Shown in pieces: positions 1 through 5,509 of a DNA stretch of 6,515 nucleotides. Source of the DNA: Clostridiales bacterium (GTDB taxonomy: Bacteria > Bacillota > Clostridia > Christensenellales > CAG-138). The notes beneath the pieces were generated by a model that saw only the letters and a program-made list of their open reading frames with translations, did no database searches and was not told the origin of the DNA. Both the position numbers and the translations under genes were made by a program. The DNA lies in contig DNFZ01000187.1 of assembly GCA_003486785.1 (NCBI GenBank), positions 1-6,515 of the forward strand, in the 5' to 3' direction. Within the stretch, counting starts at the first letter, position 1, and each line of letters starts with the position of its first letter.

Positions 1-213
1 GTCGGTGTAGGTCGGCAGCGAGAGCTTTTCTCGTCCGGTGGCGAGCTTGCTGTGAAACACATCCCCGGTTCCAAACGGGGGGTCGAGATAGACCACTTGC
101 GCGCGCCCGCGATATGTATCGATGAGCCCGGGGAGCGCTTCTTCCGCGCGCGACAGAAGAAACTCGCCCGGACCGCCGCTCGTGTGACGTTCGCTGGTGC
201 AATAGATACGCAT
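1..213 (-). CDS. DNA methyltransferase (N4/N6-type), N-terminal fragment
   Basis: This is the first 71 codons of a gene that continues beyond the left edge. The fragment carries VYLDPPFGTG at residues 41-50. The DPPF there is the catalytic motif IV of amino-methyltransferases that methylate adenine N6 or cytosine N4 in DNA, and a hydrophobic strand followed by DPPFGTG is typical of the N6_N4_Mtase family. Motif IV lies near the N terminus, as in beta-class enzymes, where the S-adenosylmethionine-binding motif comes later; that part would be outside the window. The ATG at 213-211 follows a strong GGGAGGT ribosome binding site (228-222) on the minus strand, which fixes the start. The gene lies 61 bases downstream of gntR on the same strand and probably shares its transcript. 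The binding site is embedded in an inverted repeat (see 214-272). No restriction endonuclease is visible here. The methyltransferase class is fairly sure; target sequence and role cannot be told. Confidence 0.8.
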   Translation of the reverse strand, partial: MRIYCTSERHTSGGPGEFLLSRAEEALPGLIDTYRGRAQVVYLDPPFGTGDVFHSKLATGREKLSLPTYTD

Positions 214-272
214 GCCGGATACCTCCCGCCGTCTGAAAGAGTCGGTAGAGTGAGAAAAAGCGGGAGTCCGGC
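214..272 (-). promoter_or_regulatory. Inverted repeat masking the methyltransferase ribosome binding site
   Basis: On the minus-strand transcript, bases 272-260 (GCCGGACTCCCGC) can pair with 229-214. Stem blocks are 267-272 with 214-219 (6 bp) and 260-266 with 223-229 (7 bp), separated by a 3-base bulge at 220-222 and closed by a loop of about 30 bases (230-259). The 3' arm contains the whole GGGAGG ribosome binding site and ends directly against the ATG at 213. The 5' arm starts two bases after the gntR stop codon (277-275). No U-run follows, so it does not look like an intrinsic terminator. A ribosome finishing gntR would be expected to disturb the 5' arm, so the structure could couple methyltransferase translation to gntR translation. 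Pairing is seen in the sequence; function is inferred. Confidence 0.55.
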
Positions 273-274
273 GC

Positions 275-928
275 TTAGTCGCTCATCCGGTTTCCCGCCG
301 CAATGGCGACATGGGCTTCCATATGTTCTTTCGCCGCCTGCGCATCGCGCCGCTCGATGGCCTGGTAGATGCTCAGGTGCTCCGCGAGTGAGTTTGGCGC
401 ACGGTCAGGCAGGTTGAGCGAGCTTTGCCGCGCTTTGCGGATGTTGTGGTGCAGCGACGCCAGGATATGACGAATCGTCCTGCTTCCGCTTGCTTCATAG
501 ATCAACTCGTGAAACCGCGTATCGAGCGCGACAAGATGCGTGATATCGCTTTTTGCGGTATAGAACTCCATCAGCTCCACGACCTCGCGCAACTCGCCGA
601 GTTGCTCCGTTGTCACGCGCTGGGCCGCCCAATACGCCGCCTGCCCTTCGAGCAGATGACGAATGGTGGATACATCCTGCAAGTCTTCGGTTGTAAATCC
701 TTTTACGACGACGCCGCGGTTTGGGTGGGAGGAGACGAGATCTTCCAGCTCCAGCTGCTTGAGCGCCTCACGCACGGGTGTGCGGCTCACGCCCAGCTCT
801 TCTGCGATCTTCATCTCGATCAGGCAGTCTCCGGTTTGATAGCGGCCTTCAGCAATCCCGTCCCGTAAAAAGCGATATACCTTTTCGGACAGCGAGCCGT
901 AGTCCTTATTCTCATAAAACCCGTTCAT
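275..928 (-). CDS. GntR-family transcriptional regulator, FadR subfamily with FCD domain
   Basis: A 217-residue regulator of the usual FadR-type length. The N-terminal winged helix-turn-helix covers about residues 12-80, with the hallmark LGVSRTPVREALKQLELEDL at 45-64 and the wing PNRGVVVKG at 69-77. The C-terminal all-helical FCD ligand-binding domain covers about 82-210. It keeps the metal-ligand pattern of this family: D136 and H140 (DTRFH), H184 and H206, so it probably binds a metal together with a small carboxylate ligand. The ligand cannot be predicted. The ATG at 928-926 was chosen because family homology begins there. The reading frame is open up to 1150, but that extension carries no family sequence and runs through the probable operator. 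The ribosome binding site is weak (GAGAG at about 936-932). It lies upstream of the methyltransferase on the same strand and probably regulates its own transcription. Confidence 0.9.
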   Translation of the reverse strand: MNGFYENKDYGSLSEKVYRFLRDGIAEGRYQTGDCLIEMKIAEELGVSRTPVREALKQLELEDLVSSHPNRGVVVKGFTTEDLQDVSTIRHLLEGQAAYWAAQRVTTEQLGELREVVELMEFYTAKSDITHLVALDTRFHELIYEASGSRTIRHILASLHHNIRKARQSSLNLPDRAPNSLAEHLSIYQAIERRDAQAAKEHMEAHVAIAAGNRMSD

Positions 929-977
929 GTTTCTCTCTTTCGCGGCGCGGATACGCGCGCGCATCTCTATGGAAAAG

Positions 978-1000
978 AGGAATTGTAGCATGCAATTCCT
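978..1000. repeat. Inverted repeat with 8-bp arms in the gntR leader/promoter
   Basis: AGGAATTG (978-985) is perfectly mirrored by CAATTCCT (993-1000) around a 7-base centre (986-992), itself close to a GCATGC palindrome. On the minus strand it overlaps TACAAT (987-982), a possible -10 element for gntR about 55 bases before its start codon. No good -35 sits at the right spacing, so the promoter assignment is weak. The repeat could be an operator for a dimeric regulator or a hairpin in the gntR leader RNA. The symmetry is certain; the role is inferred. Confidence 0.4.
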
Positions 1001-1038
1001 GATGACAGTGTATCGTTTTTGCCTGCAAAACACAAGCG

Positions 1039-1050
1039 TTTGTATACAAA
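1039..1050. promoter_or_regulatory. Candidate GntR (FadR-subfamily) operator
   Basis: TTTGTATACAAA is a perfect 12-bp palindrome. It fits the general FadR-subfamily operator pattern t.GT(A/C)-(G/T)AC.a, here GTA-TAC flanked by T and A. An additional half-site-like TATACAA follows at 1051-1057, making a short direct repeat. The site is 111 bases upstream of the gntR start, between gntR and the rightward cluster, where an autoregulatory site is expected. The match to the family pattern is seen; binding by this particular GntR protein is inferred. Confidence 0.5.
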
Positions 1051-1116
1051 TATACAATCGGGCAAAAAGAATCGCCGACGAGAACAGCATAGCCAAACCA
1101 TACACCCGAATGATTG

Positions 1117-1144
1117 TTGTATCCGGAAAAAGGGTTGCTATGAT
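1117..1144 (+). promoter_or_regulatory. Possible weak upstream promoter, rightward
   Basis: TTGTAT (1117-1122) and TATGAT (1139-1144) are separated by 16 bases. The -10 differs from consensus at one position; the -35 keeps only TTG and is poor. If active it would give an RNA with a leader of about 200 bases before the Asp23 gene. The promoter at 1297-1325 is much better, so this is a secondary candidate at most. Confidence 0.25.
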
Positions 1145-1296
1145 GCGCATATCTGCGTATACTTGCAGAGCGCGCGTCGCGTGAAAAAAGCGTATGCGCC
1201 ACGCATCCTTTGCCGCAAAATGCGAAAACGGCCCAAATTGCCATCAATACGCCGCAAAGCGTTCACGCGCGGGTAACAAGGCGGGCGCATTGCATA

Positions 1297-1325
1297 TTTA
1301 CATCGCTTCCGCCATGCGATATAAT
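1297..1325 (+). promoter_or_regulatory. Housekeeping (sigma-A type) promoter of the asp23 cluster
   Basis: TTTACA (1297-1302) and a perfect TATAAT (1320-1325) are separated by the optimal 17 bases. Transcription would start near 1331-1333, giving a leader of only about 20 bases before the ATG at 1354. That rules out the in-frame upstream ATG at 1330 for this transcript. No sigma-B-like sequence stands out, although Asp23 is a stress-linked protein in some Firmicutes. With no strong terminator further down, this promoter could feed much of the downstream run to ispA. Confidence 0.8.
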
Positions 1326-1353
1326 TTTTATGAATAAGAACGGAGGTGTGCAT

Positions 1354-1866
1354 ATGTCTGAAGAGAAAAAAACCGGCGCTGATGTGACCAAAGCCGAAGG
1401 CTCCAAGACGGAGGCAGACGGCGGCCGCATCATATTTGCGGACGAAGTCGTTGCAACCATCGCTTCACTCGCGGTTTCCGACGTCGAGGGCGTTTCCTCC
1501 CTCACCGGCGGAATGGTCGAGGGCATCACCGAAATGCTCGGAAAAAAGAACTTTACGAAAGGCGTAAAGGTCGAAGTAGGTCAGGAAGAGGCGGCTGCGG
1601 ACGTTTCCGTCAGCATTCAATACGGCTACAAAATCAAAGAGGTCTGCGAGAAGATTCAGGCGGCTGTCAAGAGCGCGATTGAGAACATGACGGGACTACG
1701 CGTCGTAGAGGTCAATGTTTTTGTACAGAGCGTCGTCTTTGAAGCAAGCGAGCAGGTCAGCACGAAAGCCGCAAAGAACAACAAGATCAAAGAAAAAGCC
1801 AAAGAGAAAGAAGCGGAAGCCGTAACCGCGGAAATCGTTGAGCCCGAGCCGCCGCGTGTGAAGTAG
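1354..1866 (+). CDS. Asp23/Gls24 family envelope stress protein
   Basis: A 170-residue soluble protein of the Asp23/Gls24 (DUF322) family. The conserved domain covers about residues 24-130: GRIIFADEVVATIASLA (24-40), VEGVSSLTGG (44-53), GVKVEV (70-75), then YGYKIKEV (90-97), IENMTGL (109-115) and VEVNVFVQSV (118-127). The first 22 residues are polar, and residues 139-170 form a lysine/glutamate-rich, presumably disordered tail. The ATG was chosen because GGAGG (1342-1346) lies 7 bases upstream and homology starts shortly after; an in-frame ATG at 1330 falls at or before the expected transcription start. In staphylococci Asp23 is held at the membrane by AmaP and linked to cell-envelope stress; the AmaP-like gene and a DUF2273 gene follow here, supporting the same complex. 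Many Clostridia carry an Asp23 gene just before nusB, as here. Confidence 0.92.
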   Translation: MSEEKKTGADVTKAEGSKTEADGGRIIFADEVVATIASLAVSDVEGVSSLTGGMVEGITEMLGKKNFTKGVKVEVGQEEAAADVSVSIQYGYKIKEVCEKIQAAVKSAIENMTGLRVVEVNVFVQSVVFEASEQVSTKAAKNNKIKEKAKEKEAEAVTAEIVEPEPPRVK

Positions 1867-1892
1867 TCCTGCGCACGGTAGACTCCCGTTTG

Positions 1893-1918
1893 CGGGCGGA
1901 TGTGTTTCCGCCCGTTTT
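1893..1918 (+). terminator. Terminator-like hairpin between asp23 and amaP
   Basis: CGGGCGGA (1893-1900) pairs perfectly with TCCGCCCG (1907-1914) around a 6-base loop, followed by TTTT (1915-1918). The T-run is short, so termination is probably partial. An outer pairing, TCCTGC (1867-1872) with GCAGGA (1924-1929), can enclose this hairpin and is itself followed by a T-rich stretch. It sits 26 bases after the Asp23 stop and would make Asp23 more abundant than the downstream membrane proteins if readthrough is partial. Confidence 0.55.
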
Positions 1919-2008
1919 GCAGAGCAGGATTATTTTCTTGCGTTTGAAACATGACTAAACCTACGCTGCGGCGAATACCGCGGCGAACGAAGAGGGGTTT
2001 TACAGACT

Positions 2009-2584
2009 ATGAAACTCAAGTTGTTCGATCGTTTCCTGCTGGGAATATTGCTCATCGCCGCAATCCTTGTCGCATTCTTGCTTTTTGGCATCGCGGCGCA
2101 ATTGATTCAAGAAGACGTGGTAAACGGATTTATATCGTTGTTTTATATGTTCTAACACAACGCTTTGATCCTTGCGGGAAGCGGGCTGTTGCTCTTGCTC
2201 ATCAGCGTCAAGCTTCTTTTCGCGGGCAGAACCAAGAAAGGCGATGCTCGCCCTGCGTCCGCTTTGATGAGACAAACAGAGCTTGGTGGCACGTATATCG
2301 CGCTGGAAGCCATCGACAGTATGGTGCAGAAACACTGCCGCGTGATCCCGCGTGTGAAGGATGTTCACACCACGCTGCAATCCACGGAAACTGGAATCAC
2401 CGTCGGCATTCGCCTGTGCGTATTGCCGGATACGGATGTGGTAACGCTCTCTGGCGAGTTGCAAAAGTCACTCAAAGAGAATATCGAATCACTCACCGGA
2501 ATTCAGGTCAATGAAATCGGCGTGCTGGTCGAGAGCGCGGCGCCGGTCGCCGCGACAACGACCGCGATCTCGCGTACAGAATGA
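2009..2584 (+). pseudogene. amaP: AmaP-like membrane anchor gene interrupted by an in-frame TAA
   Basis: Read as one frame, this is a complete alkaline-shock-response membrane anchor: start MKLKLFDRFL, first membrane helix at about residues 9-32, a short extracytoplasmic stretch, second membrane helix at about 53-70 (ILAGSGLLLLLISVKLLF), then a cytoplasmic Asp23-like domain with RQTELGGTYIALEAIDSMV, TGITVGIRLCVLP and LTGIQVNEIGVLVE. The total of 192 codons is normal for the family. Codon 49 (2153-2155) is TAA, between the two helices; the frame continues unchanged on both sides, so this is a substitution-type interruption, not a frameshift. Upstream it would give a 48-residue single-helix peptide (2009-2155). 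Downstream, TTG at 2165-2167 could restart a 139-residue protein beginning with helix two. The ribosome binding site is AGAGGGG (1991-1997), rather far from the ATG. It may be a recent nonsense mutation, a sequencing error, or a working split gene; the sequence alone cannot decide. In other Firmicutes the intact protein tethers Asp23 to the membrane. Confidence 0.8.
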
Positions 2585-2594
2585 GGAACGGACG

Positions 2595-2816
2595 ATGAAC
2601 GCATTTCTGGAGTTTGTGAAAAACCATAAGTTCACCGTGCTGTTCGTGCTCATCGGCTTGGTGCTGTCCATCCTGTTTTTCACCATCGGGTTCTGGCGCA
2701 CGATTTTGCTCTTTGTCATCCTGGCGCTGTGCTTTCTCATCGGGTATTTGCTCGATCAGAGCGGGCCGGAGGGGATCAGAGACTTTTTTCATAAGCTGTT
2801 CTCGAAGAACAAGTGA
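2595..2816 (+). CDS. DUF2273 family small integral membrane protein
   Basis: A 73-residue protein with two predicted membrane helices, about residues 14-31 and 35-53, joined by the tight turn IGFWRT (31-36), followed by a basic amphipathic tail (60-73, ending FFHKLFSKNK). GFW between two helices, a second helix ending in GYLLDQ, and this size fit the DUF2273 family, which is commonly encoded beside Asp23 and AmaP genes. The ATG has GAGG (2583-2586) 8 bases upstream, overlapping the amaP stop codon, so it is probably translated in step with the second part of amaP. Its biochemical role is unknown; it is inferred to be part of the membrane platform for the Asp23 proteins. Confidence 0.8.
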   Translation: MNAFLEFVKNHKFTVLFVLIGLVLSILFFTIGFWRTILLFVILALCFLIGYLLDQSGPEGIRDFFHKLFSKNK

Positions 2817-2866
2817 GCGCGCAAGCGTGAATGGACAAGAACTACAAAGACTAGGACACTGATAAC

Positions 2867-3280
2867 ATGAGCAGAACCACCGCGCGCGAAGTCGCTATGA
2901 TGATGCACTTTTCCAATCTGTTGGGCGGAGAGGACACCCCCGAATACGTCTGCGAGAAGGCCGAGCTGGTCGGCACACTGGACGGGGAGGATCTTCTATA
3001 CGTTGGACAGATGCTCGAAGGCGTCTGCGCGCATGCGGAAGAGCTGGACGGGTATGTCAGCCGCTTTTCGAAGGACTGGGCGATAGACCGCATCGCGCGG
3101 GTGGACTTGAGCATTCTTCGGGTGGCGATTTACGAAATGCTCTATCGCAAAGAGGATGTTCCGGCAGGCGCAGCCATCAACGAAGCGGTGGAGCTGGCGA
3201 AGCGATACGGTGGAGAGCGTTCTTTCGCTTTCGTCAACGGCATACTTGGCAGCGTTGCAAAGGAGATCGACTCCCCGTGA
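2867..3280 (+). CDS. nusB: Transcription antitermination factor NusB
   Basis: A 137-residue all-helical RNA-binding protein of normal NusB length. With NusE (ribosomal protein S10) it binds boxA RNA and supports antitermination of rRNA operons. Conserved features are the N-terminal RTTAREVAMMMHFSNL (3-18), DWAIDRIARVDLSILRVAIYE (70-90), the conserved AINEAVELAKRYG (103-115) and FVNGILG (122-128). The ATG is preceded by AGGA (2853-2856) at a somewhat long distance of 10 bases, and the preceding 50-base gap has no terminator, so readthrough from the DUF2273 gene is likely. The stop codon overlaps the GTG start of the next gene. Confidence 0.95.
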   Translation: MSRTTAREVAMMMHFSNLLGGEDTPEYVCEKAELVGTLDGEDLLYVGQMLEGVCAHAEELDGYVSRFSKDWAIDRIARVDLSILRVAIYEMLYRKEDVPAGAAINEAVELAKRYGGERSFAFVNGILGSVAKEIDSP

Positions 3281-4230
3281 ACGCTTTGTTCCTCGGCGTC
3301 GATACCAGCAACTACACGACGTCCGTTTCCTGTGTTTCAAACGAAGGCATCGTTTTCGAGCGGAGAACGATGCTTTCTGTACCGTTAGGCGAGCGTGGGC
3401 TGCGTCAAAGCGACGCAGTGTTTCAGCATGTGCGCAATCTGCCGATGCTGATCGAGGGGATGCTGCGCGCAATCGACCCCAAGCTGGTCTTAGCCGTCGC
3501 TGTCAGCAGCAAGCCGACCGGCGCTTTGGAGTCGTACATGCCCGTGTTTCTCGCGGGCAAGCTCGCCGCGGTCTCAATCGCGTCCTCACTGAACGCGCCT
3601 CTCTTCGAAACCACGCATCAGGCAGGGCACGTCCGTGCCGCGCTGCTGGGCCAGGAGGAGCGCTTTGGTGAATCTCCGTTTCTCGCGATGCATCTCTCCG
3701 GCGGAACGACGGATCTGCTGCTCGTTGCGCATAAAAATGGTTTGCCAGGTGACATCTCGCGCATCGGCGGCTGCGAAGACCTCCATGCGGGACAGTTTGT
3801 GGATCGCGTCGGCGTTCGCCTGGGGCTGCCGTTTCCGAGTGGTGTTTCGCTCGAAGCGCTGGCAAGAACCGCCGAGGATCGCTCGATCAAGCTGCCCGCG
3901 AGCGTGAAGGCGCTCAACTGCTCGTTTTCCGGGCAGGAGTCGCAATGCCAGCGGCTGATCGACGGCGGCGCAGAGCCAAGCGCTGTTGCCTATGCGGTCT
4001 ACGACTGCATGGCGCGCACATTTGCCAAGCTGCTGACGGCTGCTTTTGCCGAGACCGGCTGCAAGACGGCGCTGCTCTCCGGCGGAGTATCGGGAAGCGT
4101 GTTGCTGTGCGAGCTGCTGCAAGAGCGGCTCAACCGAAATCTTTACTATGCGCCAAGCGGGCTTTCCTCGGATAACGCCGTGGGGACCGCGCTGCTTGCG
4201 CGCGATATGTACTCAAATCAACTGCGCTGA
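3277..4230 (+). CDS. TsaD/Kae1-like (peptidase M22 family) paralogue
   Basis: A 317-residue protein of the ASKHA-fold TsaD/Kae1/Qri7 family, often mislabelled O-sialoglycoprotein endopeptidase. Visible motifs are the N-terminal phosphate-binding strand LGVDTSNYTTS (6-16), the metal-binding HxxxH at H114/H118 (THQAGH), LSGGTTDLLLV (140-150), AGQFVDRVGVRLGLPFPSG (171-189), NCSFSG (214-219), LLSGGVSGSVLL (267-278) and SSDNAVGTAL (297-306), whose D299 matches the third metal ligand. It departs from true TsaD: SGGTT replaces the usual SGGHT and the HMEGH-type motif reads HQAGH. True TsaD makes the t6A37 tRNA modification; this copy is probably a clostridial paralogue of unknown function, since genes of this type often sit between nusB and xseA. 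The GTG start overlaps the nusB stop (GTGA) and follows AAAGGAG (3259-3265). A canonical tsaD elsewhere in the genome is expected but cannot be seen here. Confidence 0.82.
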   Translation: MNALFLGVDTSNYTTSVSCVSNEGIVFERRTMLSVPLGERGLRQSDAVFQHVRNLPMLIEGMLRAIDPKLVLAVAVSSKPTGALESYMPVFLAGKLAAVSIASSLNAPLFETTHQAGHVRAALLGQEERFGESPFLAMHLSGGTTDLLLVAHKNGLPGDISRIGGCEDLHAGQFVDRVGVRLGLPFPSGVSLEALARTAEDRSIKLPASVKALNCSFSGQESQCQRLIDGGAEPSAVAYAVYDCMARTFAKLLTAAFAETGCKTALLSGGVSGSVLLCELLQERLNRNLYYAPSGLSSDNAVGTALLARDMYSNQLR

Positions 4231-4267
4231 AAACGCGGCTTATGAGAAAAGGCGGGAGGTGAGAGAC

Positions 4268-5491
4268 TTGGAACAGGCGCTAATCCCTGTGTTTCGCGTC
4301 AGCGAACTCAACGAATACGTCTCTCTCATGCTCTCAAACGACCCGAATCTATCCGATCTGCGCGTCAGCGGTGAGATCAGTGGCTTTAAGCGGCACTCAT
4401 CGGGACACCTGTATTTCTCGCTCAAGGACGAAGGCGCGCTCGTGCGCTGCGTGATGTTTCGCCAGCAGGCGATGCGCCTGAGCTTTCAGCCGCAGGACGG
4501 CATGCAGGTGCTGCTCTATGGCAGAGCCTCGCTCTATGAAAAGGACGGCTCGTTTCAGCTCTACGCCAACTATCTCAAAAAGAGCGGGGAAGGCGAGCTG
4601 TATCTGCGCTTTCTCGCGCTGAAAAAAGAGATGGAGGAGCGCGGCTGGTTTGACGAATCGCGCAAGCGTCCGATTCCGTTTTTGCCGCGCCGCGTCGGCG
4701 TGGTGACCAGCGGGACAGGCGCCGCCGTGCAGGACATCCTCAACATCATACTGCGTCGTTTTCCGCGCATGCCGGTCGTGCTTGCGAGTGTTCGCGTGCA
4801 AGGCGAGGGGGCTGCGGAAGAGATCGCCAAAGCCATCCGCGCGATGAATAAAAAAAGCGCGGCGGATGTATTGATCGTCGGCCGGGGCGGCGGCAGCATG
4901 GAAGACCTCTGGGCGTTCAACGAACCGGTTGTGGCGGAGGCGATCTTCAGCAGCAAGATTCCCGTCATCAGCGCGGTGGGGCACGAGACAGACTTCACCA
5001 TCGCAGATTTTGTTGCGGACCTGCGTGCGCCGACGCCTTCCGCAGCGGCGGAGCTCTGCGTGCCGGAGATGGACGCCTGCAATGAGGCGGTGCATCTGCA
5101 AAGCGATCGCCTGCGCCGCGCGCTCACGGCAAGGCTGGAGCGCATGCGCGCAACGGTGCGGCTCTTTGCCACGGCTAAGGCGTTTCGCCTGCTGGAAAAC
5201 CGGCTCATGAGCGAACGGCAGTCGCTTGATAACGTTCGGGAGCATGTGTTTCGCAGCACGCGGGAGCAAATTGTCCGCGCGCGGTCGGAACTAGCCCGTA
5301 TGCGCGCGCAGCTTGTCGCGCTCGATCCATCCGCCGTGCTGGAGCGCGGCTATGCGATCCTGACCGACCCGGATGGACGCACGCTCGGTGGTGTTTTTGC
5401 CATGCACGCGAGCGATGCGGTCAATATCCGCATGCACGACGGCACGGCCGGCGCACGGATCGAGACGGTCAACATGACGGACGGCAACTGA
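4268..5491 (+). CDS. xseA: Exodeoxyribonuclease VII large subunit
   Basis: A 407-residue catalytic subunit of exonuclease VII, which degrades single-stranded DNA from both ends into short oligonucleotides. The N-terminal OB-fold DNA-binding domain covers about residues 6-103 (VSGEISGFKRHSSGHLYFSL at 33-52). The catalytic domain shows RRVGVVTSGTGAAVQDIL (141-158), VGRGGGSMEDLWAFNE (204-219), AVGHETDFTIADFVADLRAP (236-255) and TPSAAAEL (256-263). A long helical region (about 268-350) that binds the small subunit follows, then the C-terminal VLERGYAILT (357-366). The family usually has TSPTGAA where this protein has TSGTGAA. TTG at 4268 is chosen as start because GGGAGGTG (4254-4261) lies 6 bases upstream and the protein then begins MEQALIPVFRVSELN, as homologues do. 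An in-frame GTG at 4259 lies inside that binding site and is less likely. Confidence 0.95.
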   Translation: MEQALIPVFRVSELNEYVSLMLSNDPNLSDLRVSGEISGFKRHSSGHLYFSLKDEGALVRCVMFRQQAMRLSFQPQDGMQVLLYGRASLYEKDGSFQLYANYLKKSGEGELYLRFLALKKEMEERGWFDESRKRPIPFLPRRVGVVTSGTGAAVQDILNIILRRFPRMPVVLASVRVQGEGAAEEIAKAIRAMNKKSAADVLIVGRGGGSMEDLWAFNEPVVAEAIFSSKIPVISAVGHETDFTIADFVADLRAPTPSAAAELCVPEMDACNEAVHLQSDRLRRALTARLERMRATVRLFATAKAFRLLENRLMSERQSLDNVREHVFRSTREQIVRARSELARMRAQLVALDPSAVLERGYAILTDPDGRTLGGVFAMHASDAVNIRMHDGTAGARIETVNMTDGN

Positions 5492-5509
5492 TCGGGAAGG
5501 GAAAACAGA

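Larger units (their letters stand above)
929..1289. other. Intergenic region without a convincing gene
   Basis: This stretch between leftward gntR and the rightward Asp23 cluster is visibly less GC-rich than its surroundings. Open frames cross it on both strands, but their translations are arginine-, cysteine- and histidine-rich and resemble no family, and none has a good ribosome binding site. It holds the palindrome at 1039-1050, the inverted repeat at 978-1000, a possible weak promoter at 1117-1144, and a distant 7-bp complementarity GCGCATA (1145-1151) / TATGCGC (1193-1199) too weak to call a structured RNA. No tRNA, CRISPR array or transposon end was seen. Confidence 0.6.

Noticed and set aside
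929..1150. N-terminal extension of gntR (74 extra codons, with a hydrophobic stretch)
   Set aside because: It shows no GntR family sequence, runs through the palindrome and inverted repeat, and regulators of this family begin close to residue 1 of the shorter version.
1145..1199. Possible structured small RNA (GCGCATA/TATGCGC pairing after a weak promoter)
   Set aside because: Only 7 bp over a 41-base loop, no terminator, and no resemblance to a riboswitch or known small RNA.
1209..1219. Short palindrome TTTGC-C-GCAAA upstream of the Asp23 promoter
   Set aside because: Five-base arms are expected by chance, and it lies about 80 bases before the -35 with no second copy.
912..1247. 111-codon minus-strand frame in the gntR upstream region
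   Set aside because: Composition is rich in Arg, Cys and His with no recognisable motif, it has no good ribosome binding site, and it overlaps the gntR start and regulatory sequences.
2153..2155. Recoding of TAA as a sense codon through an alternative genetic code
   Set aside because: gntR in the same window ends with TAA where its family ends, and no other gene here has an internal TAA.
2000..2464. 154-codon minus-strand frame opposite amaP
   Set aside because: Low-quality composition opposite a recognised gene; a shadow frame.
1951..2514. 187-codon plus-strand frame overlapping amaP
   Set aside because: It is an arginine-rich shifted reading of the AmaP gene, with no ribosome binding site and no family resemblance; the AmaP frame has clear membrane helices and domain motifs.
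2831..2854. Seven-codon ATG...TAG mini-frame just before nusB
   Set aside because: No ribosome binding site, no attenuator-type codon run and no accompanying hairpin; probably chance.
4397..5269. Long minus-strand frames opposite xseA (290 and 229 codons)
   Set aside because: Antisense shadows, common in GC-rich coding DNA; rich in His, Arg and Ala, with no motifs, while xseA on the plus strand is unmistakable.
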